From positions 1 through 64,000 of the forward strand of contig CAZFPK010000006.1 in the NCBI GenBank assembly GCA_964521025.1: a stretch of 64,000 nt of DNA. The letters run 5' to 3'. The stretch is from DRTC01 sp964521025 (GTDB lineage Bacteria; Cloacimonadota; Cloacimonadia; Cloacimonadales; TCS61). This document shows positions 26,862-36,232 of this stretch, in pieces. A model generated the notes under the pieces. That model was given only the letters and a program-made list of their open reading frames with translations. It did no database searches and had not been told where the DNA came from. The position numbers were made by a program, and so were the translations under genes. Every line of letters starts with the position of its first letter. Position 1 is the first letter of the stretch.

Positions 26862-27794
26862 TTATTTTTTTTGTAATGAAAACTCGATTATTTTGATTAA
26901 AAGTTCAGGAAATTCTAATCCTGTTGCTTTAGCTGCCATAGGAGTTAAACTCAAAGGTGTCATTCCGGGAAGAGTATTGACCTCCAGGAAATAGAATTGC
27001 TCACCATCATAACGAAAATCGATTCTTGCATAAACCTTACAACCGATAAGTTGAAAAAGGTTTAAGGCAATTGTCTGGATTTCTTTAGTTTCGTTCGCCG
27101 GTAAATCCGCAGGAACATGATAATAAGTATTACCTTCGGTGTATTTGTTGCGATAATCATACCAACCGTTTTTCGGTTTTATCTCCACAACCGGTAAAGG
27201 TTTATCATCCAAAATCGCAACCGTTAATTCCCTACCTCTAATATATTTCTCAAAAAGTATGGAGTCGCTGTATTGGAAAGCATCTTCCATTGCTTTTTGT
27301 ATTTTTCCCGGATCATCGATTATGGATATCCCTACCGATGAACCTGAAGCATTAGGTTTGATAACCAGAGGAAACCCAATGTTTTTAAGAACATACTCTT
27401 CCTGGAAATCTTTTTTTTTTGAATAAAAATACCTGGCAGGAACTGTAATACCAAGAGTTGTTGCCAATTTTCCGGATATATATTTATCCATGCAGATGGC
27501 ACTTGCTTTGAATCCGGAACCGGTGAAAGGAATTTTTTCGAGCAGGAGTAAAGATTGGATCTGACCGTTTTCTCCAAAGGAACCATGCAATCCGTTGAAC
27601 ACGATCAAAGGTTCGATTTCTTTGATTTTTTCAACAAGTTTTAGATAAGACGGAAATTGTGAAGGATCGAGTTTTTCTGTTATATAACCTTTGCTGGTTA
27701 GGGCTAATGCTATTTCTTTGGATGTGATTTCTGATATTTTTTTCTCTTCCGAAATTCCTCCGGACAGTATAACAATTTTTCTATTTCCTCTCAT
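26862..27794 (-). CDS. ddl: D-alanine--D-alanine ligase (Ddl)
   Basis: 310 residues from ATG 27794, which matches the family length. An upstream TTG at 27842 would extend it and overlap aroA but adds residues unlike Ddl. ATP-grasp enzyme joining two D-Ala for peptidoglycan. Visible: VILSGGISEEKKISEIT (N-terminal substrate loop), NGLHGSFGENGQIQSLLLLE near 65-85, PFTGSG, the ATP-grasp loop NASGSSVG near 145, and the metal-binding end LEVNTLPGMTPLSLTP with Glu/Asn ligands. It follows aroA by 32 bp on the same strand. Confidence 0.93.
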   Translation of the reverse strand: MRGNRKIVILSGGISEEKKISEITSKEIALALTSKGYITEKLDPSQFPSYLKLVEKIKEIEPLIVFNGLHGSFGENGQIQSLLLLEKIPFTGSGFKASAICMDKYISGKLATTLGITVPARYFYSKKKDFQEEYVLKNIGFPLVIKPNASGSSVGISIIDDPGKIQKAMEDAFQYSDSILFEKYIRGRELTVAILDDKPLPVVEIKPKNGWYDYRNKYTEGNTYYHVPADLPANETKEIQTIALNLFQLIGCKVYARIDFRYDGEQFYFLEVNTLPGMTPLSLTPMAAKATGLEFPELLIKIIEFSLQKK

Positions 27795-27826
27795 AAAGCA
27801 GATAAATCTTTTTTGGATAATATCTG

Positions 27827-29074
27827 TCAAGAAATATTGCAAATCCGATCAAAATCAGCGAAAAAATTCGGATAAGATTTTACCACCGAATCCATATTTT
27901 TGATCGTTAAATAGGGAAAAACCGCTTTTAAAATAGAGAATGACATCACCATTCTATGATCGTGGTCAGTCTCGAGAATCGCTTTTGTCGGTGATTTTTC
28001 TAAAGGATGGATAATTAAAGAATTTTCTTTATATTCAATTTTTCCTCCCATTTTTGTGATCTCGTCGATCAAAACAGAAATTCGATCCGATTCTTTATAT
28101 TTAAGATGCTCGATATTCCTGATAACCGTTTTTGAATCTGCTAATAAAGCTAAAACAGCCAAAGTCGGGACTTGATCCGGCATATTTTTCATATCGATTT
28201 CGATTCCTTTTAATTGTTTTCTCTTAACACTGATTCGCTCTTTTCTTTCTACAATTTCCACACCCATTTTTTTCAGGATTTTCAGGAAATGAAAATCGGG
28301 TTGCAGCGGTTCAAGATTCCAATTGGATGTACAGACAAAATTAGTGCTCAAAGCACCCAGAGCCCAGAAATAACAGGCAGAAGAGAAATCCGGTTCGATA
28401 TGAAAATCAGATAGATTAAAGTATTTCTGACCGCATTTGATTTTAATTTTATTTCCGGAAAAATCGGATTCTACTCCAAAATCATCCATCATTTGTAAGG
28501 TCATTTCAAGATACGGTCTGGAAACGATCTTCCCATGTAATAAAATCTCCAGATCCTCCTGATAACACGGTGCTATCAGAAGTATCGAACTGATGAATTG
28601 ACTGCTTATATTTGCCGGGATCTCGATTTTTCCGCCTTTCAAATCATTACCCTTTACGAAAAGAGGAAAATTTTGATCATCGATTTCTGCTCCCATTTGC
28701 TTTAGAATATTGATCAATGGTTTTATCGGCCTTTTCCTGAGTTGCGGACTGACATCTATTGTTGTCTCCAGACCTTTTATAGAAGCAATTCGAGCCAACA
28801 AGAACCGAAATCCGGTTCCCGAATCTTTGATGAATAATTGCGAGGGACTCTTTATTTTCCCGGAAGGAACGACTATCAAAGAATCATCATCCGAATAAAA
28901 TTCATATCCGATTATTCTGAGATTTGCAATCATTGTATTCAGGTCTTCACACCCGGAAGAATTATAGATCTTGAATGGATACTTAAAAAATGTCGAAATG
29001 ATCATCACTCTATTTAAAATGGATTTTGAACCGGGCAGCTCGACAAAACCACCTGCATTGATAATTATATTCAT
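27827..29074 (-). CDS. aroA: 3-phosphoshikimate 1-carboxyvinyltransferase (EPSP synthase)
   Basis: 415 residues, typical length. Transfers enolpyruvate from PEP to shikimate-3-phosphate in the aromatic amino-acid pathway. Visible: PGSKSILNR near 14-22 (substrate Lys and Ser), the PEP loop in the form DSGTGFRFLLARIAS (many enzymes have NAGTA-R), RKRPI near 112, SSQFISSILLIAP near 155, EPDFSSACYFWALGA near 228, DQVPTLAVLALLA, and KESDRI near 325. A GGAT box precedes the start. Transcribed with ddl; the divergent intergenic region upstream is shared with the sensor kinase gene. Confidence 0.94.
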   Translation of the reverse strand: MNIIINAGGFVELPGSKSILNRVMIISTFFKYPFKIYNSSGCEDLNTMIANLRIIGYEFYSDDDSLIVVPSGKIKSPSQLFIKDSGTGFRFLLARIASIKGLETTIDVSPQLRKRPIKPLINILKQMGAEIDDQNFPLFVKGNDLKGGKIEIPANISSQFISSILLIAPCYQEDLEILLHGKIVSRPYLEMTLQMMDDFGVESDFSGNKIKIKCGQKYFNLSDFHIEPDFSSACYFWALGALSTNFVCTSNWNLEPLQPDFHFLKILKKMGVEIVERKERISVKRKQLKGIEIDMKNMPDQVPTLAVLALLADSKTVIRNIEHLKYKESDRISVLIDEITKMGGKIEYKENSLIIHPLEKSPTKAILETDHDHRMVMSFSILKAVFPYLTIKNMDSVVKSYPNFFADFDRICNIS

Positions 29075-29569
29075 CTTTCAATCCTTCTCGAATTGATTAA
29101 TTCTCTGTTCAATTTTTCGTCAATACATAATTTTTTCAAGTCATTTAACAGGTTTTCTTTGACAAAAATAAGATAAAAACTGTTTTGTTTCATGAAAATT
29201 TCAATAAGGAATTTGAAAATCATGGAGATTAAATAATGCTTTCTGTTTTTACGACATTGCTGTACAAAAAAGTGTAGAAAACATTACTAAATGTTAATCC
29301 TTGAAGTTATTTTTTGAGTTTTAATCCTGTAGTTGCGGGGGAAGAGTTAAAAAAAGTCATTTTAAATCATTCTGTCCATTCTCCGTAGCAACCTGCGAAG
29401 GATGAAAGCGTATTCCAAGAATCTCATAAAATGTTGGTTCAATCGATCTTTCGATGCAGTTTATCCTGAACATGTCGAAGGACTCAAGATGACAGTCTCG
29501 TAAATTTTTAACTTTTTGCGAGTTCATCAGGTTTGATAGTTTTACCAAATTTCTAAGCCGGGAAATTAT
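29075..29569. other. Divergent intergenic region
   Basis: 495 bp between aroA (leftward) and the TPR-PAS kinase (rightward). No coding sequence is supported. It holds a TTGACA at about 29160 without a convincing -10 box, and a stretch near 29469-29495 (GAACATGTCGAAGGACTCAA) related to the GTCGAAG repeat arms at 34013-34083. A 63-codon leftward frame here lacks any start signal. Confidence 0.5.
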
Positions 29570-32500
29570 ATGAAAAAAAAGATCAGAGAATTAGAAAAAA
29601 AACTAATCGATGCAAATATAAATAAAAACGAAAAACTGACGATTTTTACTGAATTATCAAAACTACTGGTAAATTCATCTTCCCAAAAAAGCATTAAATA
29701 TGCAAAACAAGCTTTGGAATTGGCAGAAAAACTTAACAAAAGAAAAAGAAAAATGGAAATCTTGTTTGATTTAGGGAAAATTTATCAAACAAAGTATGAT
29801 TATCATCATGCTCTAAATTATTTTGAAACATCAAAAAAAATCGCCATAGAAATGGAAGAGCCGGAAAATGTGATAGTTAACTTAATAAATATTGGTAATA
29901 TCCAGAAAATATTAGGAAAATTCAAAAAAGCATTAACAAGTTTCGAAGAAGCTTTAAAATTATCGGAAATAGAAAAAAATAGAGATCATATTGCAGATTG
30001 TTTTAATAGTCTGGGAAATGTTTATAAAGATATCAGCAATTTTGATAAAGCTCTTGAATATCATTTGAAAGCATTGAAAATGAGAGAAGAAGATAAAAAT
30101 GAAAAAAGTATCGCTTCTTCTTTGCATAATATCGGGATAATTTATTACAAACTGAAATTTACTCAAAAAGCCCTGGATCATTTCCAAAGATCGATAGATC
30201 TTAAAAAGGAAATCAGAGCCGGGAAATCGATGTCTGCTTCGTTGATCGCGATAGGAAATATTTATCATGATCTGGAAGATTATGATAAATCTTCGGAGTA
30301 TTTTCTGGATGCTTATAAAATATATGAAGAATTTAATGATATAAGAGGAATTTCTTTCTGTTATTATAATCTCGGTTATCTCAATGAAAAAAAGAAAAAC
30401 TATCGACTTGCTCTCGATTATTTCCTGAAATCTTTAAAAATTCGAGAAGAACTCGGAGAAAAAAGAGAAATTGCCAATTCATCCCAAAATATCGGATATA
30501 TTTATTTTCAATTGGGAAATATTGATAAAGCTGTTTTTTATCTTAAAAGTGCTCTCAAATTAGCAAAAGATATCAAGATCAAAGAGATCATGAAAGAATG
30601 TTATTATCATTTATATGAAATATATGCAGCTCAAAAAAACTATCGGAAAGCACTGGAATATCACAAACTTCATATCGAACAAAAAGACATAATTTTTAAT
30701 AAAGATATTAACAAACAGATATCTGAAATGCAAATAAAATATGAAATCGAAAAAAAAGAAAAAGAAACAATAATTTATCGTTTAAAAAATGTGGAACTGG
30801 CAAATGCAAATCGCGATCTAAGAAAGGAAATAAAAAAAAGAAAAGATGCCGAGAAGAAATTAAAATTGCATGAAGAACAATTGGAAAAATTAGTTAATGA
30901 TAGAACTTTAAAGCTTATAGAAAATGAACAGAAACTAAAAAATATCCTGGAATCTTCTCCTGATGCAATAACCGTTACCGATCTGGATGGAAGAATTACA
31001 GAATGTAACCAGGCGACTCTCGATCTGCACGGCTATGATTCCGAAGAAGAATTGCTGGGAAAAAATGCCTTTGAATTGATCGCACCGATTGACCTCGAAA
31101 GAGCAAAGAAAAACATGATAACTACTTTGGAAAAAGGTAATATTAATAATATCAAATATAAATTATTGAAAAAAGATGGTTCCGAATTCGATAGTGAATT
31201 ATCTGCCGGAGTTATCAAAGATCCAACCGGGAAAATTGCTGCTTTAGTTGCCAACACAAAAGATATTACCCAGCGCATTCTCATGGAAAATGCACTCAAG
31301 GAAAGCGAGAAAAAATACAGAACCCTGGTTGAATCGCTGGATGAAGGTATCGCTATCGTGGATGAAAATGAAAATTTTACTTTCGTGAACCGGGCTGTTT
31401 CTAACATACTCGGATATTCAAAAGAAGAATTGCTGCTGAGCAATTTAAGTGAACTTGTCAGCCAGGAAGAATTTAAGAAGATCAAAGCTCAAACTCAGCT
31501 TAGGAAAGCAGGGAAATCGAGCAGGTATGAAGTGGAGTTGATCAGGAAAGACGGAACTCCTCGATTCATTTTACTTTCTGCTTCTCCCATCATAAACAAA
31601 CTTGGTGAATATAAAGGGGCTTTTGGAATTTATTCCGATATTACAAAGCGAAAAAAAGCAGAGATCGAACTAAAAAATTCCGAAGCAAAACTGCAAACAA
31701 TTATCGATAATATGAGTGACATTGTTTTCCAAATTTCACTCGACGGAACGATCAAATATATCAGCCCGAATGTAAAAGAATTATATGGTTATGACCCTGA
31801 TTATCTGGTCGGGAAAAATTTTAAAATCACTACTCCCAGATATGAACTGCGACAAGCTGTCGATGCTTTTCGAAAAAGCCTATCCGGAAAAGATGTTAAA
31901 AACCTGATCATCGATCAAAAAGATAATTTCGGGAATATTATCCCGATGGAAGTAAATGTCAAATCTGTTAAGGAAAATGGAAAAGTTATTGCGGTTCAGT
32001 GTAATATGCGAAATATCGAAGAACGCAAAAAAGCCGAAGAAGCATTCCGGGAAAGTGAAGCTCATTTCCGTTCTCTCCTGGAAAATGCTAAAGATTATGT
32101 TATTTATCGTTTAGGAAAAGGAACATCACCATATCGGTCAAAAGTCATAAAAGTCAGTCCTTCCTTAAAAAATATCGCGGGAATTGCCGAACAGGATATT
32201 TATGATTTTAACAAATGGTTTAAGGTCGTTCATCCGGATGATCTGGAACGAATAAAAGCAGCAAATATGAGAGGATTTTCGCCACCGTATAAATTTGATG
32301 AAATCTTCAGGATCAACCATCCTGTCAAAGGTTTATGCTGGCTGCATATCAAATCTAACGGGATCGTCGATACAAATAATGAACTTAAATATGTGAACGG
32401 ACTGATCACAGATGTAACCAAACGGAAACAAGCAGAAGAACAGATTCAAAAAGACCTGCAGGAAAAGAACCTTTTACTCCAGGAAGTACATCACCGCGTC

Positions 32501-33055
32501 AAAAATAATATGCAGGTCATTTCCAGCCTGTTGAACCTGCAAGCGAGTTATATTGTTGATGATAATACTAAAGACGCTCTTAAACAGATCGATCAAAGGA
32601 TCAGGTCAATGGCTCTTATCCATCAACGATTATATGAAACAGAAAATTATGTCAGCATCGATTTTGATCATTACCTGAAAAGTCTGACAATAATGCTGTT
32701 TCGTTCCTACCGTATCGATCCTGCTAAAATCGAATTGATCCTTGATGCGAAAAATATTGCATTCAACATCAATAAAGCGATCCCGGTTGCTCTCCTGGTG
32801 AACGAACTTATCTCAAACTCAATAAAGCATGCCTTCCCCGGAAATCGTAAAGGAAAGATCATGGTCAGGATGGAATCAAAAAAAGATAAATATACATTGG
32901 AAGTTTGTGATAACGGTATCGGTTTACCGGATAATATCGACTTCAAGAATCCCGCTTCTTTGGGAATTCAATTGATCAATGCTTTAACTATTCAGCTGCA
33001 CGGAACTTTAGAGGTAAGGAAAGAAAAGGGAGCATGTTTTTTCATCAAGTTTTAG
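29570..33055 (+). CDS. Cytoplasmic TPR-PAS-HisKA_2 sensor histidine kinase
   Basis: 1161 residues without signal or membrane segments. Eight to nine TPR units (~20-385), a coiled coil (~390-455), four PAS domains (starting ~459, 585, 710 and 835; e.g. ILESSPDAITVTDLDGRI, LVESLDEGIAIVDE), then a HisKA_2 dimerisation motif EVHHRVKNNMQVISSLLNLQ with His974/His975, and an HATPase domain with N box NELISNSIKHAF and G box DNGIGL. The kinase ends almost immediately after the ATPase, without a receiver domain. No response regulator lies next to it. The TPR array resembles that of the diguanylate cyclase at 15390. Likely senses an internal signal through PAS ligands. Confidence 0.92.
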   Translation: MKKKIRELEKKLIDANINKNEKLTIFTELSKLLVNSSSQKSIKYAKQALELAEKLNKRKRKMEILFDLGKIYQTKYDYHHALNYFETSKKIAIEMEEPENVIVNLINIGNIQKILGKFKKALTSFEEALKLSEIEKNRDHIADCFNSLGNVYKDISNFDKALEYHLKALKMREEDKNEKSIASSLHNIGIIYYKLKFTQKALDHFQRSIDLKKEIRAGKSMSASLIAIGNIYHDLEDYDKSSEYFLDAYKIYEEFNDIRGISFCYYNLGYLNEKKKNYRLALDYFLKSLKIREELGEKREIANSSQNIGYIYFQLGNIDKAVFYLKSALKLAKDIKIKEIMKECYYHLYEIYAAQKNYRKALEYHKLHIEQKDIIFNKDINKQISEMQIKYEIEKKEKETIIYRLKNVELANANRDLRKEIKKRKDAEKKLKLHEEQLEKLVNDRTLKLIENEQKLKNILESSPDAITVTDLDGRITECNQATLDLHGYDSEEELLGKNAFELIAPIDLERAKKNMITTLEKGNINNIKYKLLKKDGSEFDSELSAGVIKDPTGKIAALVANTKDITQRILMENALKESEKKYRTLVESLDEGIAIVDENENFTFVNRAVSNILGYSKEELLLSNLSELVSQEEFKKIKAQTQLRKAGKSSRYEVELIRKDGTPRFILLSASPIINKLGEYKGAFGIYSDITKRKKAEIELKNSEAKLQTIIDNMSDIVFQISLDGTIKYISPNVKELYGYDPDYLVGKNFKITTPRYELRQAVDAFRKSLSGKDVKNLIIDQKDNFGNIIPMEVNVKSVKENGKVIAVQCNMRNIEERKKAEEAFRESEAHFRSLLENAKDYVIYRLGKGTSPYRSKVIKVSPSLKNIAGIAEQDIYDFNKWFKVVHPDDLERIKAANMRGFSPPYKFDEIFRINHPVKGLCWLHIKSNGIVDTNNELKYVNGLITDVTKRKQAEEQIQKDLQEKNLLLQEVHHRVKNNMQVISSLLNLQASYIVDDNTKDALKQIDQRIRSMALIHQRLYETENYVSIDFDHYLKSLTIMLFRSYRIDPAKIELILDAKNIAFNINKAIPVALLVNELISNSIKHAFPGNRKGKIMVRMESKKDKYTLEVCDNGIGLPDNIDFKNPASLGIQLINALTIQLHGTLEVRKEKGACFFIKF

Positions 33056-33187
33056 CATAAAGAGGTTAATATAAAAGGTTCTCTTTCAAAAATTATAGGT
33101 AAGATATTTATTTTGAACTAATCTTCAATTTAAAAGATTTTAATAAGCAATATGAATTCGATTTTTAAATAAAATAAATTCATTTAA

Positions 33188-33272
33188 AATCCTGAAAGGA
33201 TTAAATGTTAATAACCGGAGATGGAATCTCCGGAAAAGAGATTAATGACATCCAAGTAATCCTGAAAGGATT
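33188..33272 (+). repeat. Two-hairpin intergenic repeat, forward orientation
   Basis: Hairpin 1 at 33188-33202 (AATCCTGAAAGGATT), a TGTTAATAACC linker, hairpin 2 at 33215-33233 (CCGGAGATGGAATCTCCGG), then a second copy of hairpin 1 at 33258-33272. Same plan as the inverted tandem units at 33315-33533, but with different, still complementary, stems. Confidence 0.75.
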
Positions 33273-33314
33273 GAATTAAAACCATTAATGTCATCATCGA
33301 TAGATATATTGTTG

Positions 33315-33533
33315 TTCAACTCTTTCAGAGTTGTGGAGTTCCCATTTTCAATCCACAAGATTCTCTTGTGGTTATTAACATTCAACTCTTTCAGAGTTGT
33401 GTGAGTTCCTGTTTTCAATCCACAAGATTCTCTTGTAGTTATTAACATTCAACTCTTTCAGAGTTGTGTGAGTTTCTGTTTTCAATCCACAAGATTCTCT
33501 TGTGGTTATTAACATTTAACTCTTTCAGAGTTT
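33315..33533 (-). repeat. Tandem 67-bp repeats made of two hairpins
   Basis: Just over three units with a period of 66-67 bp. Each unit has a palindrome AACTCTTTCAGAGTT, a TGTGAGTT-type spacer, a palindrome CCACAAGATTCTCTTGTGG and a GTTATTAACATT linker. Copies are nearly identical. Read on the minus strand they follow the same order as the element at 33188. No protein-coding role: the overlapping minus-strand frame is only the repeat read through. Not CRISPR, because the stretch between hairpins is the same in every unit. Confidence 0.85.
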
Positions 33534-33740
33534 TTATAATTAAATCTTTTGAAAAAGATTTCAAGTTTGATAATATTTATCTGAATTCTTTTTCCCAAAA
33601 AATCAATCTTTAATTCATGATTACAATTTAAGTAATTGTGCAATTTCTGAAAAAATTACCTACACATTTTGAAAGAGAACTATATAAAAACAATCCTTTT
33701 CACTTTCGTTTTTTCGACTTGTGATTCCGCGTTTGCCGGA

Positions 33741-33781
33741 GATGACTTGAAAAAAACCATTGTGGGCGGTTTCAAGTCATC
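33741..33781. repeat. Inverted repeat with 12-bp arms
   Basis: GATGACTTGAAA (33741-33752) and TTTCAAGTCATC (33770-33781) with a 17-nt loop. A smaller palindrome, CGTCAAA/TTTGACG, follows at about 33788-33806. Purpose unknown; may be part of an intergenic transcript. Confidence 0.6.
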
Positions 33782-34012
33782 GTCGATCGTCAAACGCAAT
33801 TTGACGACTTCTTACAACTCGAAACATTAGTTTACGGTTAAACTCGGGTTAGTCCATAAAACTGTATCCCATAAATTATTCATCTGTAAATGTAATTAAA
33901 AAAGTATTCTTGGATTCTCTTTAAATAAATCGATTTGAAAATAATAATTCAAAGGAATCCACAACTTCAGAGGTTGTGGGAAAACAGCATTTTTGTAAAA
34001 AGTATTGTCAGT

Positions 34013-34083
34013 CTGAGCGTAGTCGAAGACACACAATTCTTTGCATAGCAACAAACTAAACAAAATCCTTCGACTACGCTCAG
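34013..34083. repeat. 16-bp perfect inverted repeat
   Basis: CTGAGCGTAGTCGAAG (34013-34028) and its exact complement (34068-34083) with a 39-nt spacer. The arm resembles GTCGAAGGACTCA at about 29478, suggesting a dispersed family. Confidence 0.65.
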
Positions 34084-34214
34084 GATGCAGTTTTGAGTAA
34101 TTTGTTCATGATTTATAATTTTCACACAGGCTTTTCTGTTGTGGATTTCTTATCAGATTTAATTTCTAAAAAACTGTATTGTAAAAAAAGAGTATGAATA
34201 AATTTTTTTTAGAA

Positions 34215-34243
34215 TTGACACAAAAATTGCGTTTAAAAAGATA
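34215..34243 (+). promoter_or_regulatory. Candidate promoter of the C10 protease gene
   Basis: TTGACA at 34215-34220, 17-bp spacing, then AAGATA at 34238-34243, 25 bp before the ATG. The -35 box is perfect; the -10 box is a weak match, and promoter rules for this lineage are not known. Confidence 0.35.
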
Positions 34244-34267
34244 ACAAAAAAAATTGGAGGATTTACT

Positions 34268-35953
34268 ATGAAGTATTCATTAATAATTTTACTATTACTG
34301 ATTTTAACACTCAATATTTTCGGGTTTTTTATCGATAAAGATAAAGCAGAAATAGTGGCGAATAATTGGTATAATCACAATTCTAACCGGGTATTTGAAG
34401 ATATTTATTTTAAAGATCCTTTTGTCTCTATTTATAATGACAATCCCTGTTTTTATATATTTTCTATTGAACCGGGTGGATTTGTCATTGTTTCCGCGGA
34501 TGATAATATTGTTCCCGTTTTGGGATACAGTTTAACAGCAGAAGCATCAGAAGAAATAGAAAATCCAGCAACTGCTCATTTCCTTGAAAAATATAAAAAA
34601 GAAATCTACGATGTGATCGTTAATACCCGGGATAACACTGAAAATAAAATTCTCTGGCAGAAGTTGCTCGAAAACAATTTTGAAGATTACACCTCGAACA
34701 GGGATGTCAGTCCGCTTCTGAATACGAGTTGGGACCAGAATTGGTCATGGAATGCTGCCTGTCCGGTCGATAATCAAGGTCCGGGCGGACATGTTTATGC
34801 TGGTTGCGTAGCAGTTGCAATGGCTCAAGTGATGAAGTTCTGGGCTTTTCCGACAACAGAAACCGGTTATCATAGTTATACACATCCTGAATATGGTTTT
34901 TTGGAAGCTACTTTCGGAAATTACAATTTCAGCAGCATGCAGAATTCTTATCCTACAACTGCTTCGAGGGAATTACTTTTTCATTGCGGAGTCAGTGTAG
35001 ACATGGATTACGGACCTTATGGTTCCGGAGCTAACTCAAATTATGCCGAATATGCTCTGAAATATTATTTCGATTATTCTCTTGGACTGATTCTCGAATA
35101 TAAGAACAGCTATTCGCAATCTCAATGGGAACAAATTCTGCGCAACGAACTCGATAACGGAAGACCTATGTATTATGCAGGCGAAGATGTGCAATACGGT
35201 CATGCCTTTAATTGCGACGGTTATCAAAATACGAATTATTTCCATTTTAATTGGGGTTGGTCAGGATATTATGACGGATATTATTATTTGAACAATCTCA
35301 ACCCGGGCGGGTATAATTTCTCTACAAACCAGCAGGCGATCATCGGGATCGAACCTCCGGAAATCGCTATTCCTCCGGAAAATTTAGAAGCTACTGTTAT
35401 GGGATCCGATGTTCTCCTGATGTGGGAAGCTCCTTCCGTAAACCGTGAACTCCTCGGTTATAATGTTTATCGTGATGATGTAAATATTTTTTATGCCGAA
35501 GGTCCGGAGAATACTACTTTCTTTGATATGGGACTCCAGAGCGGAACTTATACTTATTATGTTACATCCGTTTATGACCAGGCTGAATCACAACCATGCG
35601 AGCCGGTAGAAGTTACGATCGGGACTGCTGCTGATGATAATAACATAGATCCGGCTCTTCCCTATCTTGCTCAGAATTATCCCAATCCATTCCGTTCTCA
35701 GACTACAATTTCTTTTCAATTAACCACTGAGCACACGGAAAGTACGGAGATCACTATCTTTAATATTAAAGGACAGAAAGTGAAATCTTTGGACTGCATC
35801 AACCATGTTGATGCAAAAACGACACGGTCGCTTTATTCCATAACCTGGGACGGCACCGATGAAAACAATAATCCTGTTCCTGCCGGGATTTATTTGTATA
35901 AGTTGAATAGCGGGGGATTTGAAGAGCTGAGGAAGATGGTGATGATGCAGTAA
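34268..35953 (+). CDS. Secreted C10-family cysteine protease (streptopain-like) with sorting tail
   Basis: 561 residues. Signal peptide (SLIILLLLILTLNIFG), a propeptide of the inhibitor type (~20-130; FVIVSADDNIVPVLGYS), then the peptidase. Catalytic Cys180 lies in AGCVAVAMAQVMKFW and His312 in YGHAFNCDGY, followed by FHFNWGWSGYYDGYY. A fibronectin III domain (~375-450) and a C-terminal T9SS/FlgD-like sorting tail (QNYPNPFRSQ, IFNIKGQKVKSL, ITWDGTDENNNPVPAGIYLYKL, ending RKMVMMQ) follow. Exported and likely surface-anchored or released. GGAGG box before the start. Inference: degrades proteins outside the cell. Confidence 0.92.
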   Translation: MKYSLIILLLLILTLNIFGFFIDKDKAEIVANNWYNHNSNRVFEDIYFKDPFVSIYNDNPCFYIFSIEPGGFVIVSADDNIVPVLGYSLTAEASEEIENPATAHFLEKYKKEIYDVIVNTRDNTENKILWQKLLENNFEDYTSNRDVSPLLNTSWDQNWSWNAACPVDNQGPGGHVYAGCVAVAMAQVMKFWAFPTTETGYHSYTHPEYGFLEATFGNYNFSSMQNSYPTTASRELLFHCGVSVDMDYGPYGSGANSNYAEYALKYYFDYSLGLILEYKNSYSQSQWEQILRNELDNGRPMYYAGEDVQYGHAFNCDGYQNTNYFHFNWGWSGYYDGYYYLNNLNPGGYNFSTNQQAIIGIEPPEIAIPPENLEATVMGSDVLLMWEAPSVNRELLGYNVYRDDVNIFYAEGPENTTFFDMGLQSGTYTYYVTSVYDQAESQPCEPVEVTIGTAADDNNIDPALPYLAQNYPNPFRSQTTISFQLTTEHTESTEITIFNIKGQKVKSLDCINHVDAKTTRSLYSITWDGTDENNNPVPAGIYLYKLNSGGFEELRKMVMMQ

Positions 35954-35972
35954 AACAACCTGCCAGGTTGTT
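35954..35972 (+). terminator. Hairpin directly after the C10 protease stop
   Basis: AACAACCTG and CAGGTTGTT around a single C, immediately after the TAA. No U tract follows, so it may protect the 3' end or be a repeat rather than a classical terminator. Confidence 0.4.
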
Positions 35973-36012
35973 AAACATACTTGAAACTTGAGTTTAGCCT
36001 GCTTTAGCTGGT

Positions 36013-36060
36013 CTTGACTTAAGTTTGTCTTCCTCATAAAAAGACAAAACTTAAGTCAAG
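36013..36060. repeat. Long inverted repeat, about 19-bp arms
   Basis: CTTGACTTAAGTTTGTCTT (36013-36031) pairs with 36041-36060 with one bulged A and a 9-nt loop. A related CTTGATTTAAGTTT inverted repeat lies at 60066-60141. Both lie between the ends of neighbouring surface-protein genes. Confidence 0.6.
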
Positions 36061-36134
36061 ATCGAATGAATTCGACTTAACTCAAATTTTCACAATTATC
36101 TGAAGAATTAAGAAATTAACTGATAATTCGCATC

Positions 36135-36232
36135 TATTATAATAATATGCTAATCTAACAATATCATCTTACGAACTGCCCTGGTCTCACCGTTGATATT
36201 TAGTTTAAGCAAATACTGACCGGAAGAGACCT
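36135..36232 (-). repeat. 98-bp repeat, copy 1 (3' end of the beta-helix surface protein gene)
   Basis: 97 of 98 bases match 40861-40958. It covers the last codons of the sorting tail, the stop and about 15 bp of downstream sequence. Similarity ends abruptly on the coding side. Confidence 0.9.

Noticed and set aside
29357..29548. Minus-strand 63-codon frame
   Set aside because: No ribosome binding site; composed of intergenic repeat-like DNA.
33242..33448. Minus-strand frame of 68 codons with repeated TTLKELN peptides
   Set aside because: It is the tandem hairpin repeat read through; no ribosome binding site and no resemblance to a folded protein.
33315..33533. CRISPR-like array
   Set aside because: The segments between the palindromes are the same in every unit, so there are no variable spacers, and no cas genes occur in the window.
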